Shown in pieces: positions 9,672 through 16,644 of a stretch of 37,129 nucleotides of DNA (position 1 is the stretch's first letter; each line of letters starts with the position of its first letter). The notes beneath the pieces are model-generated. The model ran no database searches, was not told the DNA's origin, and saw only the letters and a list, made by a program, of their open reading frames with translations. This stretch comes from an uncultured Bacilli bacterium (GTDB taxonomy: Bacteria > Bacillota_I > Bacilli_A > RF39 > UBA660): positions 1-37,129 of the forward strand of contig CANQWB010000009.1 in NCBI GenBank assembly GCA_947627435.1. The letters run 5' to 3'. Both the position numbers and the translations under genes were made by a program.

Positions 9672-9722
9672 AATACATCACCCTACTTAAATTATACTAG
9701 TTCCAATAAAAAAATACAACAA

Positions 9723-9748
9723 AAAAGAAGACTATATTTTCTTCTTTT
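9723..9748 (-). terminator. AT-rich terminator after the coiled-coil gene
   Basis: AAAAGAAGA and TCTTCTTTT form a 9-bp stem with an 8-nt loop that contains the stop codon of the gene ending at 9732. A T-rich run follows on the minus strand. Confidence 0.6.
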
Positions 9749-10487
9749 GATTATCATTTTTTTTACTATTACCAAATTTATGAAACATATGGTGAAAAGA
9801 TCCTAATATTCCTAAAAATTGTTCGCGACCTTTTGTATCTCCAACAGAGGCATCTAAAATTCCGTTCACCTCTGTATATACTTGATTACGATAGTTTGCT
9901 TCCGTTTCATCATAAGTTGGATTCAATGTTTCATCCATAGTAACAGCTTCCGTTGGTAACTTTTGAGATTCCTGATTGATTACATTATGATGCAATTGCT
10001 CTGTAAGTCTTTGTTTGAGTGCATCTAATTGGTAAATACGTGTTTCATAATATTCTAATGGTTTTCTAGCATTATATTTGGTTGCTTCATTATTTAAAGT
10101 TTTTAATTGATTTTGAGATGCATGAATACTTGTAACAATTTGATTTCGCATATCAGGTAACAAATAATTCTTGTTTGTCATAGCAAGTGCATCTTGTTGA
10201 TATGCTATTTGATTTTCCAATCTATAAATCTCTTGTTGTAGTGAAACATTTTTATCTCTTTTGTTTCTTTCTATAGCGTATAATTGCTGAAGAAGATCTA
10301 ATTTTAAATTGATTTTATCAATACGAGCCTTTATCTTATCACTACGTTTACCCTTAGTTGATAATTGTTCTTTCATATTTGTTTTTACCATGCAGGTTCT
10401 TTTTCCTAATATTTGTATCATGGGACTATCCAATTGTCTTAACTGTTCTCGCAATTGTTTTTCTTTTTCTAATAACTGTTCATTCAT
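9732..10487 (-). CDS. Hypothetical coiled-coil protein, partner of DUF1292 gene
   Basis: I do not recognise a family for this 251-aa protein. It is soluble, has no signal peptide, and is almost entirely helical with heptad-like spacing (for example LEKEKQLREQLRQLD at the start and about residues 45-150), so a long coiled coil is likely. The C-terminus is basic (KKNDNQKKKI). The ATG at 10487 has GGTGG 8 nt upstream; an upstream in-frame ATG at 10505 precedes that site and is less likely. It follows the DUF1292 gene with about 14 bp between, so the two form an operon. Confidence 0.7.
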   Translation of the reverse strand: MNEQLLEKEKQLREQLRQLDSPMIQILGKRTCMVKTNMKEQLSTKGKRSDKIKARIDKINLKLDLLQQLYAIERNKRDKNVSLQQEIYRLENQIAYQQDALAMTNKNYLLPDMRNQIVTSIHASQNQLKTLNNEATKYNARKPLEYYETRIYQLDALKQRLTEQLHHNVINQESQKLPTEAVTMDETLNPTYDETEANYRNQVYTEVNGILDASVGDTKGREQFLGILGSFHHMFHKFGNSKKNDNQKKKI

Positions 10488-10501
10488 TGAAATACCACCT
10501 T

Positions 10502-10762
10502 TCATGTATGAATTGCATCACGCATTTTTTCTTTCAACATTTTCCACTCATCATCTGAGATATCTTCAAATACCATTGTATCGCCATTGATAGCCACAAG
10601 AGATGCATATAATATTACCATATCATTTTGCGCTTTTTCATTTTTTGTATATACAATATATTCCTTTTTTGTCATCTCATCTTGATACGTAAATACAACC
10701 TCTACAGATTGTTTTTGTCCATTTTGATCTAGCACTTCTAACATTGTTTGATTATTCTGCAT
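10502..10762 (-). CDS. DUF1292 family protein
   Basis: An 86-aa acidic small protein with the DUF1292 pattern: a beta-strand-rich core (VEVVFTYQDEMTKKEYIVYT), a DMVILYASLV strand, and the C-terminal DDEWKMLKEKM helix. Function is unknown; the family is widespread in Firmicutes (YrzB-like). A GAGGTG site lies 8 nt before the ATG. It ends in TGA and is followed at once by the coiled-coil gene. Confidence 0.85.
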   Translation of the reverse strand: MQNNQTMLEVLDQNGQKQSVEVVFTYQDEMTKKEYIVYTKNEKAQNDMVILYASLVAINGDTMVFEDISDDEWKMLKEKMRDAIHT

Positions 10763-10786
10763 AGATGCGCACCTCTTTCTTATTCT

Positions 10787-10795
10787 ATTCTATCA
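10787..10795 (-). promoter_or_regulatory. Extended -10 of the DUF1292 operon
   Basis: TGATAGAAT on the minus strand, about 25 nt upstream of the DUF1292 start codon, matches the TGn-extended -10 form. A second TAGAAT lies 5 nt further on. No convincing -35 is seen. Confidence 0.45.
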
Positions 10796-10826
10796 TAATT
10801 CAAATAGGAAAGAAAGAAATTTGTTA

Positions 10827-12014
10827 TCATTCGGATGAAATTTCATTTACAATTTTTTGATGTGCTACACTTCCTAACATATCTTTTTCTAACTTACCTT
10901 GTTTTAAATACTGATATTTAAATTTCAATATTTTTTGAATAGATGTGTCAATTTGTTCTTCTTGAATTGTTCCTTCATTTATGCTTTCTTTGATATCAGA
11001 AATGGCTCTTTTTAAATCAACAGGCATCAGTAACAAATCAACACCAGCATTGATTGCCATTTCATAGATTTGCTTTTCGGAATAGTATTTTGTTAAAGCA
11101 CCCATATTCAGTGCATCCGTTACAACTAGTCCTTGATATCCCATTTCTGTTTTTAATAAATCTGTAACTACTGATTTTGATAAAGATGCCGGTATTTCGT
11201 CACCAGTCAAATTAGGCACAGCTAAATGTCCAACCATGATCACTTTCGCACCTGCATCAATTGCTTTTTGAAATGGAAGTAAGTCCGTAGCAAGTAATTC
11301 TTGTTTCGTTTTGGTAATCACAGGCAATTCGTGATGAGAATCGGTTATAGTTGCTCCATGGCCTGGAAAATGTTTATAAACCGCAAGTACATGAGAATCT
11401 TCTAGTCCTTCTGCTAAAGAAAGACCCATATCTGCGACTAATTTAGCATCACTACCAAAGCTACGATCCCCAATTACTTGATTATTTTCATCTTCGACTA
11501 CATCTAATACTGGTGCAAAATCCATATTTACACCAAATACACGCAATTCTTCTGCTATTGTGGTTCCTACTTGATATGCAAGTTTCGTGTTTCGCGTTTT
11601 ACCTAAAATAGACATAGGGGGAATCAAAGTGGCATTTAATTGCTCGGTTGGAGATAATCTTTGGACACGCCCACCCTCTTGATCAATTGCCATCCAAAGT
11701 GGTATATCTGCACTATTTTCAATTTGTTCAATGAGTTTCATTGTATTTTCATATGTTGAAAAATTTTCTTTAAATAAAATAAAACCTCCTGGCTTCAATG
11801 CCAATATCGATTCTAATTGTTCATCCATAGATTTTTGCCGATAAGACACAATAAACATTTGTGCAATTTTTTCATCTAATGTAAGTTGCTTCCATTGCGT
11901 TTCGATTGTATTTATCATATGTTTTTGCTCACGATGTTGTAAATAGATATTCCCACAAAATATTAAAGTAATAACGAACAAGCTAAGTACTATTCCAATT
12001 TTTATCCATTTCAT
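10827..12014 (-). CDS. Glycoside hydrolase family 3, beta-N-acetylhexosaminidase-like
   Basis: A 395-aa GH3 enzyme of the NagZ group, which removes N-acetylglucosamine from muropeptides or other glycans. Residues 5-25 form a signal anchor or signal peptide. Family motifs: PGGFILF (75-81), IDQEGGRVQRL (110-120), KHFPGHG (214-220), the Asp225-x-His227 acid/base dyad in TDSHHELP, and the nucleophile Asp300 in VTDALNMGAL. The KHFPGHGxxxxDSH loop is specific to hexosaminidases within GH3. A Cys20 near the end of the hydrophobic segment suggests a lipoprotein, but the -1 residue is Phe, so this is doubtful. It stands alone on its transcription unit. Confidence 0.92.
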   Translation of the reverse strand: MKWIKIGIVLSLFVITLIFCGNIYLQHREQKHMINTIETQWKQLTLDEKIAQMFIVSYRQKSMDEQLESILALKPGGFILFKENFSTYENTMKLIEQIENSADIPLWMAIDQEGGRVQRLSPTEQLNATLIPPMSILGKTRNTKLAYQVGTTIAEELRVFGVNMDFAPVLDVVEDENNQVIGDRSFGSDAKLVADMGLSLAEGLEDSHVLAVYKHFPGHGATITDSHHELPVITKTKQELLATDLLPFQKAIDAGAKVIMVGHLAVPNLTGDEIPASLSKSVVTDLLKTEMGYQGLVVTDALNMGALTKYYSEKQIYEMAINAGVDLLLMPVDLKRAISDIKESINEGTIQEEQIDTSIQKILKFKYQYLKQGKLEKDMLGSVAHQKIVNEISSE

Positions 12015-12394
12015 ATAAGATCCCTACCATCTATCTAACTATATTATACTAAATTTTTGTCAAATATTGTTGATTTACATGAAATAAAATAGTTATTTTA
12101 AAATAAAGAAGAAAACCCATGAATCAATCTTTTATTGTTCTTACCAATAAAATAACAATTTCAAACATCAGATAAGACATCAAGCAATTTTATCTACAAC
12201 AATTTGACTACATTCATGATTTCAAGTTGATCTTTACGATTTATTAGAAACTGGAAAACTATCCATTATTTTTTGAGATAACAAGAAATACTATTTCTAA
12301 TTAAAAAGCCAATGATACCATTACTATGACATTGCTTTCTGATTCCAAATCTAATTAAAATATTAATGATTGTATGTTTAAGAAATGAAAAAAA
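12015..12394. other. Non-coding gap of about 380 bp
   Basis: No gene is supported here. One plus-strand frame from 12119 to 12388 (90 codons) begins MNQSFIVLTNKITISN but has four internal stops, and its open stretches are no longer than expected for DNA this AT-rich. It might be a decayed gene but nothing recognisable remains. The promoter of the GH3 gene should lie at its left end. Confidence 0.4.
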
Positions 12395-12413
12395 ACTCCG
12401 TTTTTAATGGAGT
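12395..12413 (-). terminator. Terminator of the FAD dehydrogenase gene
   Basis: ACTCC and GGAGT form a 5-bp stem with a 9-nt loop, followed on the minus strand by a run of Ts. It sits directly after the flavoprotein gene. Confidence 0.7.
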
Positions 12414-12418
12414 ATTTT

Positions 12419-13804
12419 TTAATACTTTTTTAATATATCTCTAGCAGCAATTAAGCCAGTTGCTGCAGCTGCCACAATATTACCTGCTTTACCAGAACCA
12501 TCTCCAATAAAGTAAATATTGTGCCCTTCTAATTTCATATTTTGATCTGTTTGAATTTCATTACTAAAAAACTTAATTTCTGGCCCATATAATAAAGTTT
12601 CACCATTATTTACACCAGGAATAATTTTATCTAAAATACTTAAACCTTCTAGGATATTGATAACAATACGATGAGGTAAAACCAAAGCAAGATCACCTGC
12701 AACTACATCTTTTAAAGTAGGTTCAATAAAGCTTTTTTGAATATGACTCATGGTACTTCTTCTACCCATTCTTAAATCTCGTAATGTTTGAATTATTGGT
12801 TTTCCATCACCTAATGTATTGGCAATTTTAGCGATACATTCTCCATATTCTCTAGTATTGGTAACGGGTTCTGTCAAATTGACTTTCGAGATAAATGCAA
12901 AATTAGAATTCGCAGATTTTATATCTTTTAAGGCATGGCCATTGACACAAATATATCCATTATAATTTTCTTTCGCAACAAAACCTCCTGGATTGGTACA
13001 AAAAGTTCTAATTTCATCATTATATGTATCCGTTTTAATAAATATAGTAGGATCATAAATCACATCAGTAATAGCTGATAAAATTTCCTTACGTACTTCT
13101 ACTCTAACACCAATTTCAATACTTTGTGAAGTATATGGAATATGATATTGATCTGCCAATTGTTGAATCCATTTAGCGCCTGTTCGACCGGGTGCTACGA
13201 TGACGTATTTTGTATCGATTTTAAATTCTTTTGTCCCCATTTTATAGGTTATATGATAATTTCCATTTTCTTCTAAAATATCTACTACATCTGCTTGTTC
13301 TAACAATTCTATTTTTTTCTCTTTCAGATATTCTGTAATTTTTTGAATGTATTCAGGTAATTTATCACTGCCTAAATGTTTTTGTTTAATAATAAGTAAA
13401 TTTGCCCCAACACGCGCTATTTTTTCTTCTAATTCTTTAGCTTGATCCATATTTGTAGGATAAACCTTAGAATCCATTCCAAATTGATTGAATATTGCTT
13501 CTGTATCATCAATCAATTGATATGCTTCACTTTTAGACATATATTTAAACAAATCGGACTTTCCTAATTTTGGAATAAAATTCAATTTTCCATCTGAAAA
13601 AGTACCTGCGCCACCATAACCAGATAGAATCGCACATGGATTACAGTTGACACAATGTCCAGTTTTATTCATTGGACAAACTCTATTTTCAGCAAATTTA
13701 CCTTTTTCTAAAATTAAAATTTTTAAATCTTTATTTTTTTCTGACAATTCATAAGCTGCAAATAAACCGGCAGGTCCTGCCCCCACAATTACTACATCAT
13801 ACAA
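12419..13804 (-). CDS. COG2509-type FAD-dependent dehydrogenase
   Basis: A 461-aa flavoprotein. The N-terminal dinucleotide fold is clear (VVIVGAGPAGLFAAYEL, 4-20), there is a central VIVAPGRTGAKW segment, and a C-terminal IYFIGDGSGKAGNIVAAAATG FAD-binding stretch. Residues 43-57 form an unusual cysteine cluster (Cys43-x7-Cys51-x2-Cys54-x2-Cys57) followed by GYGGAGTFSDGKL, the hallmark of the uncharacterised COG2509 dehydrogenases. Substrate is unknown; the cluster could hold a metal or Fe-S centre (inference). Monocistronic, with its own terminator. Confidence 0.88.
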   Translation of the reverse strand: MYDVVIVGAGPAGLFAAYELSEKNKDLKILILEKGKFAENRVCPMNKTGHCVNCNPCAILSGYGGAGTFSDGKLNFIPKLGKSDLFKYMSKSEAYQLIDDTEAIFNQFGMDSKVYPTNMDQAKELEEKIARVGANLLIIKQKHLGSDKLPEYIQKITEYLKEKKIELLEQADVVDILEENGNYHITYKMGTKEFKIDTKYVIVAPGRTGAKWIQQLADQYHIPYTSQSIEIGVRVEVRKEILSAITDVIYDPTIFIKTDTYNDEIRTFCTNPGGFVAKENYNGYICVNGHALKDIKSANSNFAFISKVNLTEPVTNTREYGECIAKIANTLGDGKPIIQTLRDLRMGRRSTMSHIQKSFIEPTLKDVVAGDLALVLPHRIVINILEGLSILDKIIPGVNNGETLLYGPEIKFFSNEIQTDQNMKLEGHNIYFIGDGSGKAGNIVAAAATGLIAARDILKKY

Positions 13805-14079
13805 TTGATACCACCACCATCAATATTATTGTATCATATTGTAGACAATTTTAAAACTCAAATAAAAAAGGATTCGTTTGTTACTTTAAAAAAGGAAATA
13901 ATAAATTATTTTTTGAAACTTCTTTAATACCAATTTTTTTATAGTATAAAAATCCTTCCTCATAACTGTTTTCATAACATAATTTATATGTAAAATATTT
14001 GACAGAAGAAGAAAAATCTCATTTATTTTATTTTGCTTCTATTATATAATAAAATTAACAAAGAATAGGAGTAAATGAT

Positions 14080-14718
14080 ATGAAAGAAAAATATAAAAAC
14101 TATATTGAAAAGGATCATTCATTTGAATGGAAGACCATGTTAGGAATTTTTTGTTTACTTATTATCATTACAGGAATTTATGGATTTTTGTATGAATATA
14201 TTTTTTATTATTTGAATGGTGGAATGCAACATTTTTATTGGCGAGGAGGTCATTTTTTACCATGGATTAATATTTATGCTTATGGTAGTCTTGGTATTTA
14301 TTTTGCAACATATAAAAAAAGAAAAAATCCCTTAAAGGTATTTTTGATTAGTGTAATATTATGTGGTACCTTAGAATTCATTACAGGTTGGGTAATGGAT
14401 ATAGTAAGAGCAGGTGACCGCTGTTGGGACTACAATCAAGAAATATGGAATTTTGGAAATATTGGCGGTTATATTTGTCTAAGAAGTGTATTATTCTTTG
14501 GTATTTCTGGATTAATCTTAATTTATGGTTTGGTACCTATTTGCTTTTATTTAGCGAAAAATATAAATTCAAATGTATTTTTATGGATTACGATTACTCT
14601 ATGTACTATTTTTTTCATAGATGAAATATATAATTGTTTGTTTGCTAGAATATTTCATCTACCAAGAGCCTACGATTTTTACTCAAAACTAGGAGTCCAT
14701 TACATGTCATTCAAATAG
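14080..14718 (+). CDS. Putative ABC transporter permease, CmpB family membrane protein
   Basis: A 212-aa integral membrane protein with about five TM helices. It matches the family annotated as putative ABC-transporter type IV (PF06541, CmpB): a first TM with GFLYEYIFYYLNGG, an RGGHFLPWINIYAYGSLG loop, LEFITGWVMDIV, then a RCWDYN...GNIGGYICLRS segment equivalent to the family WDY...NGRICL signature. No ATPase partner is nearby, so transport is unproven. AGGAG lies 8 nt before the ATG. It is the only plus-strand gene after 8.3 kb. Its 3' end faces the terminator of the small RNA candidate. Confidence 0.8.
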   Translation: MKEKYKNYIEKDHSFEWKTMLGIFCLLIIITGIYGFLYEYIFYYLNGGMQHFYWRGGHFLPWINIYAYGSLGIYFATYKKRKNPLKVFLISVILCGTLEFITGWVMDIVRAGDRCWDYNQEIWNFGNIGGYICLRSVLFFGISGLILIYGLVPICFYLAKNINSNVFLWITITLCTIFFIDEIYNCLFARIFHLPRAYDFYSKLGVHYMSFK

Positions 14719-14819
14719 ATATTCTTAAATATTTTGAATCTATTATCATGTTTTTGGTAATACCAAACGAAATTTATAGTATCTTTTTCCGACACATTTT
14801 ATACCAATATCATCATAAA

Positions 14820-14940
14820 TTAAAAAGAAAAGTAACTCGTTTGAGTTACTTTTCTTGCCCAAGGAATCCCGTACTTAACATACGATTAGAACATTCGCAC
14901 ATAAAATGCTTGTTTCGATATACCTCAAAGGTCTTCTAAT
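14820..14940 (-). ncRNA. Candidate small structured RNA gene
   Basis: A transcription unit of roughly 115-120 nt with no convincing ORF. It starts just after a promoter with an extended -10 (TGGTATAAT at 14953-14945) and ends at a 14-bp perfect terminator stem (14825-14856). The body folds well: ATTAGAA (14940-14934) pairs with TTCTAAT (14891-14885) and encloses a small ACCT/AGGT hairpin and a GCA/TGC arm; then CGTA (14884-14881) pairs with TACG (14873-14870) around a 7-nt loop. An 18-codon frame (ATG at 14902, stop at 14846) exists without a ribosome-binding site. I recognise no known RNA family. Promoter, folds and terminator are seen; the RNA itself is inferred. Confidence 0.55.
14825..14856 (-). 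terminator. Strong terminator of the small RNA candidate
   Basis: AAGAAAAGTAACTC and GAGTTACTTTTCTT form a 14-bp perfect stem with a 4-nt loop. The T-tract follows on the minus strand only, so it mainly serves minus-strand transcription. Confidence 0.85.
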
Positions 14941-14944
14941 AGAG

Positions 14945-14972
14945 ATTATACCACTTTTTTATGAATTTACAA
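14945..14972 (-). promoter_or_regulatory. Promoter of the small RNA candidate
   Basis: TTGTAA (14972-14967) and TATAAT (14950-14945) are 16 nt apart, and the -10 is preceded by TGG, giving an extended -10. It overlaps the 3' end of the DUF3800 gene and no protein gene follows downstream on this strand. Confidence 0.6.
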
Positions 14973-15690
14973 CTAATTCTTCTGATTTTTCTACTTTTTC
15001 TTCATTGCTTTTTTGTTTCAGTTGCTTTAATGTTGGATTATTTTCAAACAATTTAAAAGGGAATTTTGAAATATAAGTTCTATAATATTGCGAAACTCTT
15101 CTAGACAAGTCTTCTTTTGGACAATTGTATTTTTTCCATACCAAATTAGCAATATAATCTGCCATTTGAACATCTCTATTATCTTTTGAATCTAAATATT
15201 TTACTTCTACTTCTAAATCCATAAGTTCAAATTCCCATTGTAAAAAAGCTTCTAAATCTTTTAAAGTTTTAACAGATGTATTTCGATTATCTACTCTTAA
15301 TTCTATATGATTTGTTTGTAATATTGGTATGTTACATTGAAATAAATATTTCAGTAAATTTTTAACAAAAAAGTTATAAGCAACATTCTCTGAAGCTTCA
15401 AATTTAGATAAATTATCTTTATCAATTACGATAGCTATGGGAACGACTTCTGATATACCATATATCTCATTTAAAAATAAAGCTTGTTGACTATCATTAA
15501 TTTTTGAAGATTTTAACTCAATTTTTTGATTCAGGGGAATATTTTTTCTTTGTTTTACAATTTCTTCAATTTTTTTATGTGCAGAAGTAACTTTATGTAA
15601 TTCTCTTGTCATGAATCCAGCAATAACAAAATAACGTTCATTTTTTAGATGCATTGCTCCTGATTCATCTAGCACAATATATGTTTTCAT
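14959..15690 (-). CDS. DUF3800 domain-containing protein
   Basis: A 243-aa soluble protein with the DUF3800 pattern: an N-terminal IVLDESG strand with the acidic pair Asp8-Glu9, a YFVIAGFM strand, an IELKSSKI segment, and a late QMADYIANLVWKKY helix with a conserved Asp. DUF3800 has an RNase H-like fold with acidic residues that could bind metal. Its members are common in mobile and defence-related regions, but no activity is established. The gene has a GGGAG site, stands alone on its own unit, and its 3' end overlaps the promoter of the small RNA candidate. Confidence 0.82.
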   Translation of the reverse strand: MKTYIVLDESGAMHLKNERYFVIAGFMTRELHKVTSAHKKIEEIVKQRKNIPLNQKIELKSSKINDSQQALFLNEIYGISEVVPIAIVIDKDNLSKFEASENVAYNFFVKNLLKYLFQCNIPILQTNHIELRVDNRNTSVKTLKDLEAFLQWEFELMDLEVEVKYLDSKDNRDVQMADYIANLVWKKYNCPKEDLSRRVSQYYRTYISKFPFKLFENNPTLKQLKQKSNEEKVEKSEELVVNS

Positions 15691-15750
15691 AGTTTTATTC
15701 TCCCTTCATCTTGAACTTATTACATATTTTAGCATAATCTTAAGTATTTT

Positions 15751-15779
15751 AAAACTCGAACTTCTGTAGTTCGAGTTTT
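15751..15779 (-). terminator. Terminator of the 113-aa gene
   Basis: AAAACTCGAAC and GTTCGAGTTTT form an 11-bp perfect stem with a 7-nt loop between the 113-aa gene and DUF3800. The T-run is short (TTTT) on either strand. Confidence 0.75.
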
Positions 15780-15847
15780 CTATAAATTTGGTGCGATTGA
15801 CATAGTCATTTACAACCTCATATTTTTTGAAGCTCCTATTTACTGCT

Positions 15848-16189
15848 CTAATTATCTATAATTGGAGATACGATTCTTTGACCAAAGTTATGATCTTCTT
15901 TTTTTAATGTTTTAACAGGACCATCATTTGTTTTATTATCACCGAAATTATCTGTTTCCAACAATACATCATCTTTGCTTAAAAGAAAAATCGAATCTGT
16001 TCGCACAGTAACATAATTTGATAGGGCAGGAGCTCCATCTGTAAAATCGTTCGTTGAAAATCGTTGAATTAAATAACTTTTTTCATCATCTACTTTTATA
16101 ACTCCAATACCATAAACTTCTTCATTAACATCGATTCTTTTGGCTCCATAAGATGCTCCTTGACCTCGTTCAATTCCATAAATATTCAT
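15848..16189 (-). CDS. Hypothetical 113-aa protein with structured leader
   Basis: I do not recognise a family. The protein is small, soluble and beta-rich, starting MNIYGIERGQGASYGAKRID. It has many Asp, Asn and Gly residues, one FSTNDFTDGAPALSN loop and no Cys, signal peptide or membrane segment. A GAGGTGG site precedes the ATG. What makes it noteworthy is its control region: a promoter set inside a perfect 14-bp inverted repeat about 200 bp upstream, and a leader with several hairpins, so expression is probably regulated. It is followed by a hairpin terminator and stands alone. Confidence 0.6.
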   Translation of the reverse strand: MNIYGIERGQGASYGAKRIDVNEEVYGIGVIKVDDEKSYLIQRFSTNDFTDGAPALSNYVTVRTDSIFLLSKDDVLLETDNFGDNKTNDGPVKTLKKEDHNFGQRIVSPIIDN

Positions 16190-16380
16190 TTCCCACCTCT
16201 AAAAACTTTCTTTATATTTTGTCTTTGACAAAATTATTAACCCCCTAGGTATTTTGACAAGTATATCAAAATAACCTAAGGGACTATCTTTTTATATAAA
16301 CATTCGAAAAAGTTCGAATAGAAACGTCACTGGTGCGTTTGCAAAAGGGGTTTTGCACCTTACAGTTGGATTCATCACAT

Positions 16381-16420
16381 TTGATAAATATATTCTAGCA
16401 TAATAAAATATATTTATCAA
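16381..16420. repeat. Perfect 14-bp inverted repeat around a promoter
   Basis: TTGATAAATATATT (16381-16394) and its exact reverse complement (16407-16420) flank a 12-nt centre. The right arm contains the -35 hexamer and the left arm overlaps the -10 of the promoter below, the layout of a repressor operator. Confidence 0.75.
16392..16420 (-). promoter_or_regulatory. Promoter of the 113-aa gene
   Basis: TTGATA (16420-16415), a 17-nt spacer and TAGAAT (16397-16392) preceded by TGC, an extended -10. It reads toward the 113-aa gene with a leader of about 195 nt. Confidence 0.65.
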
Positions 16421-16644
16421 CTACTTTGACTAAAAACATTTATTACAAATTGTTTTTCAAACGTACAATTATAATATAAACGTAGCAGTTATTCCAATCT
16501 GTCATATTTTAGAAACTGATAAGGTTTAAAAAAACAAAATCTAAATATATGGTACTATATATATTATAACAAAACGTCTATTGTATTAAAATTTTAATGT
16601 TTTCTCTGAACAATTAAAATGAAGAAAATATATTAATTTCATAT

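Larger units (their letters stand above)
16190..16644. other. 455-bp regulatory gap: leader hairpins and operator
   Basis: The left part (16190-16390) is the leader of the 113-aa gene and holds hairpins at 16216-16234 (ATTTTGTC/GACAAAAT, 8 bp), 16242-16282 (CCCCTAGGTATTTTGA with an almost matching arm), 16302-16319 (ATTCGAA/TTCGAAT) and 16333-16360 (GGTGC/GCACC, competing with GCAAAA/TTTTGC). The promoter and inverted repeat follow at 16381-16420. In 16421-16644 I see no gene or clear site apart from an AT palindrome near 16586-16599. Confidence 0.6.

Noticed and set aside
11940-12014. Lipoprotein signal in the GH3 enzyme
   Set aside because: Cys20 is preceded by Phe, which does not fit a lipobox; a plain signal anchor is as likely.
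12043-12063. TTGACA and TATAAT upstream of the GH3 gene
   Set aside because: They are only 9 nt apart, which cannot form one sigma-A promoter.
12119-12388. Decayed plus-strand gene in the gap before the flavoprotein
   Set aside because: Four stops in 90 codons and no recognisable family; open stretches are not longer than chance in such AT-rich DNA.
14748-14939. A 63-codon plus-strand frame
   Set aside because: It crosses the strong terminator and is antisense to the small RNA candidate; no ribosome-binding site or family resemblance.
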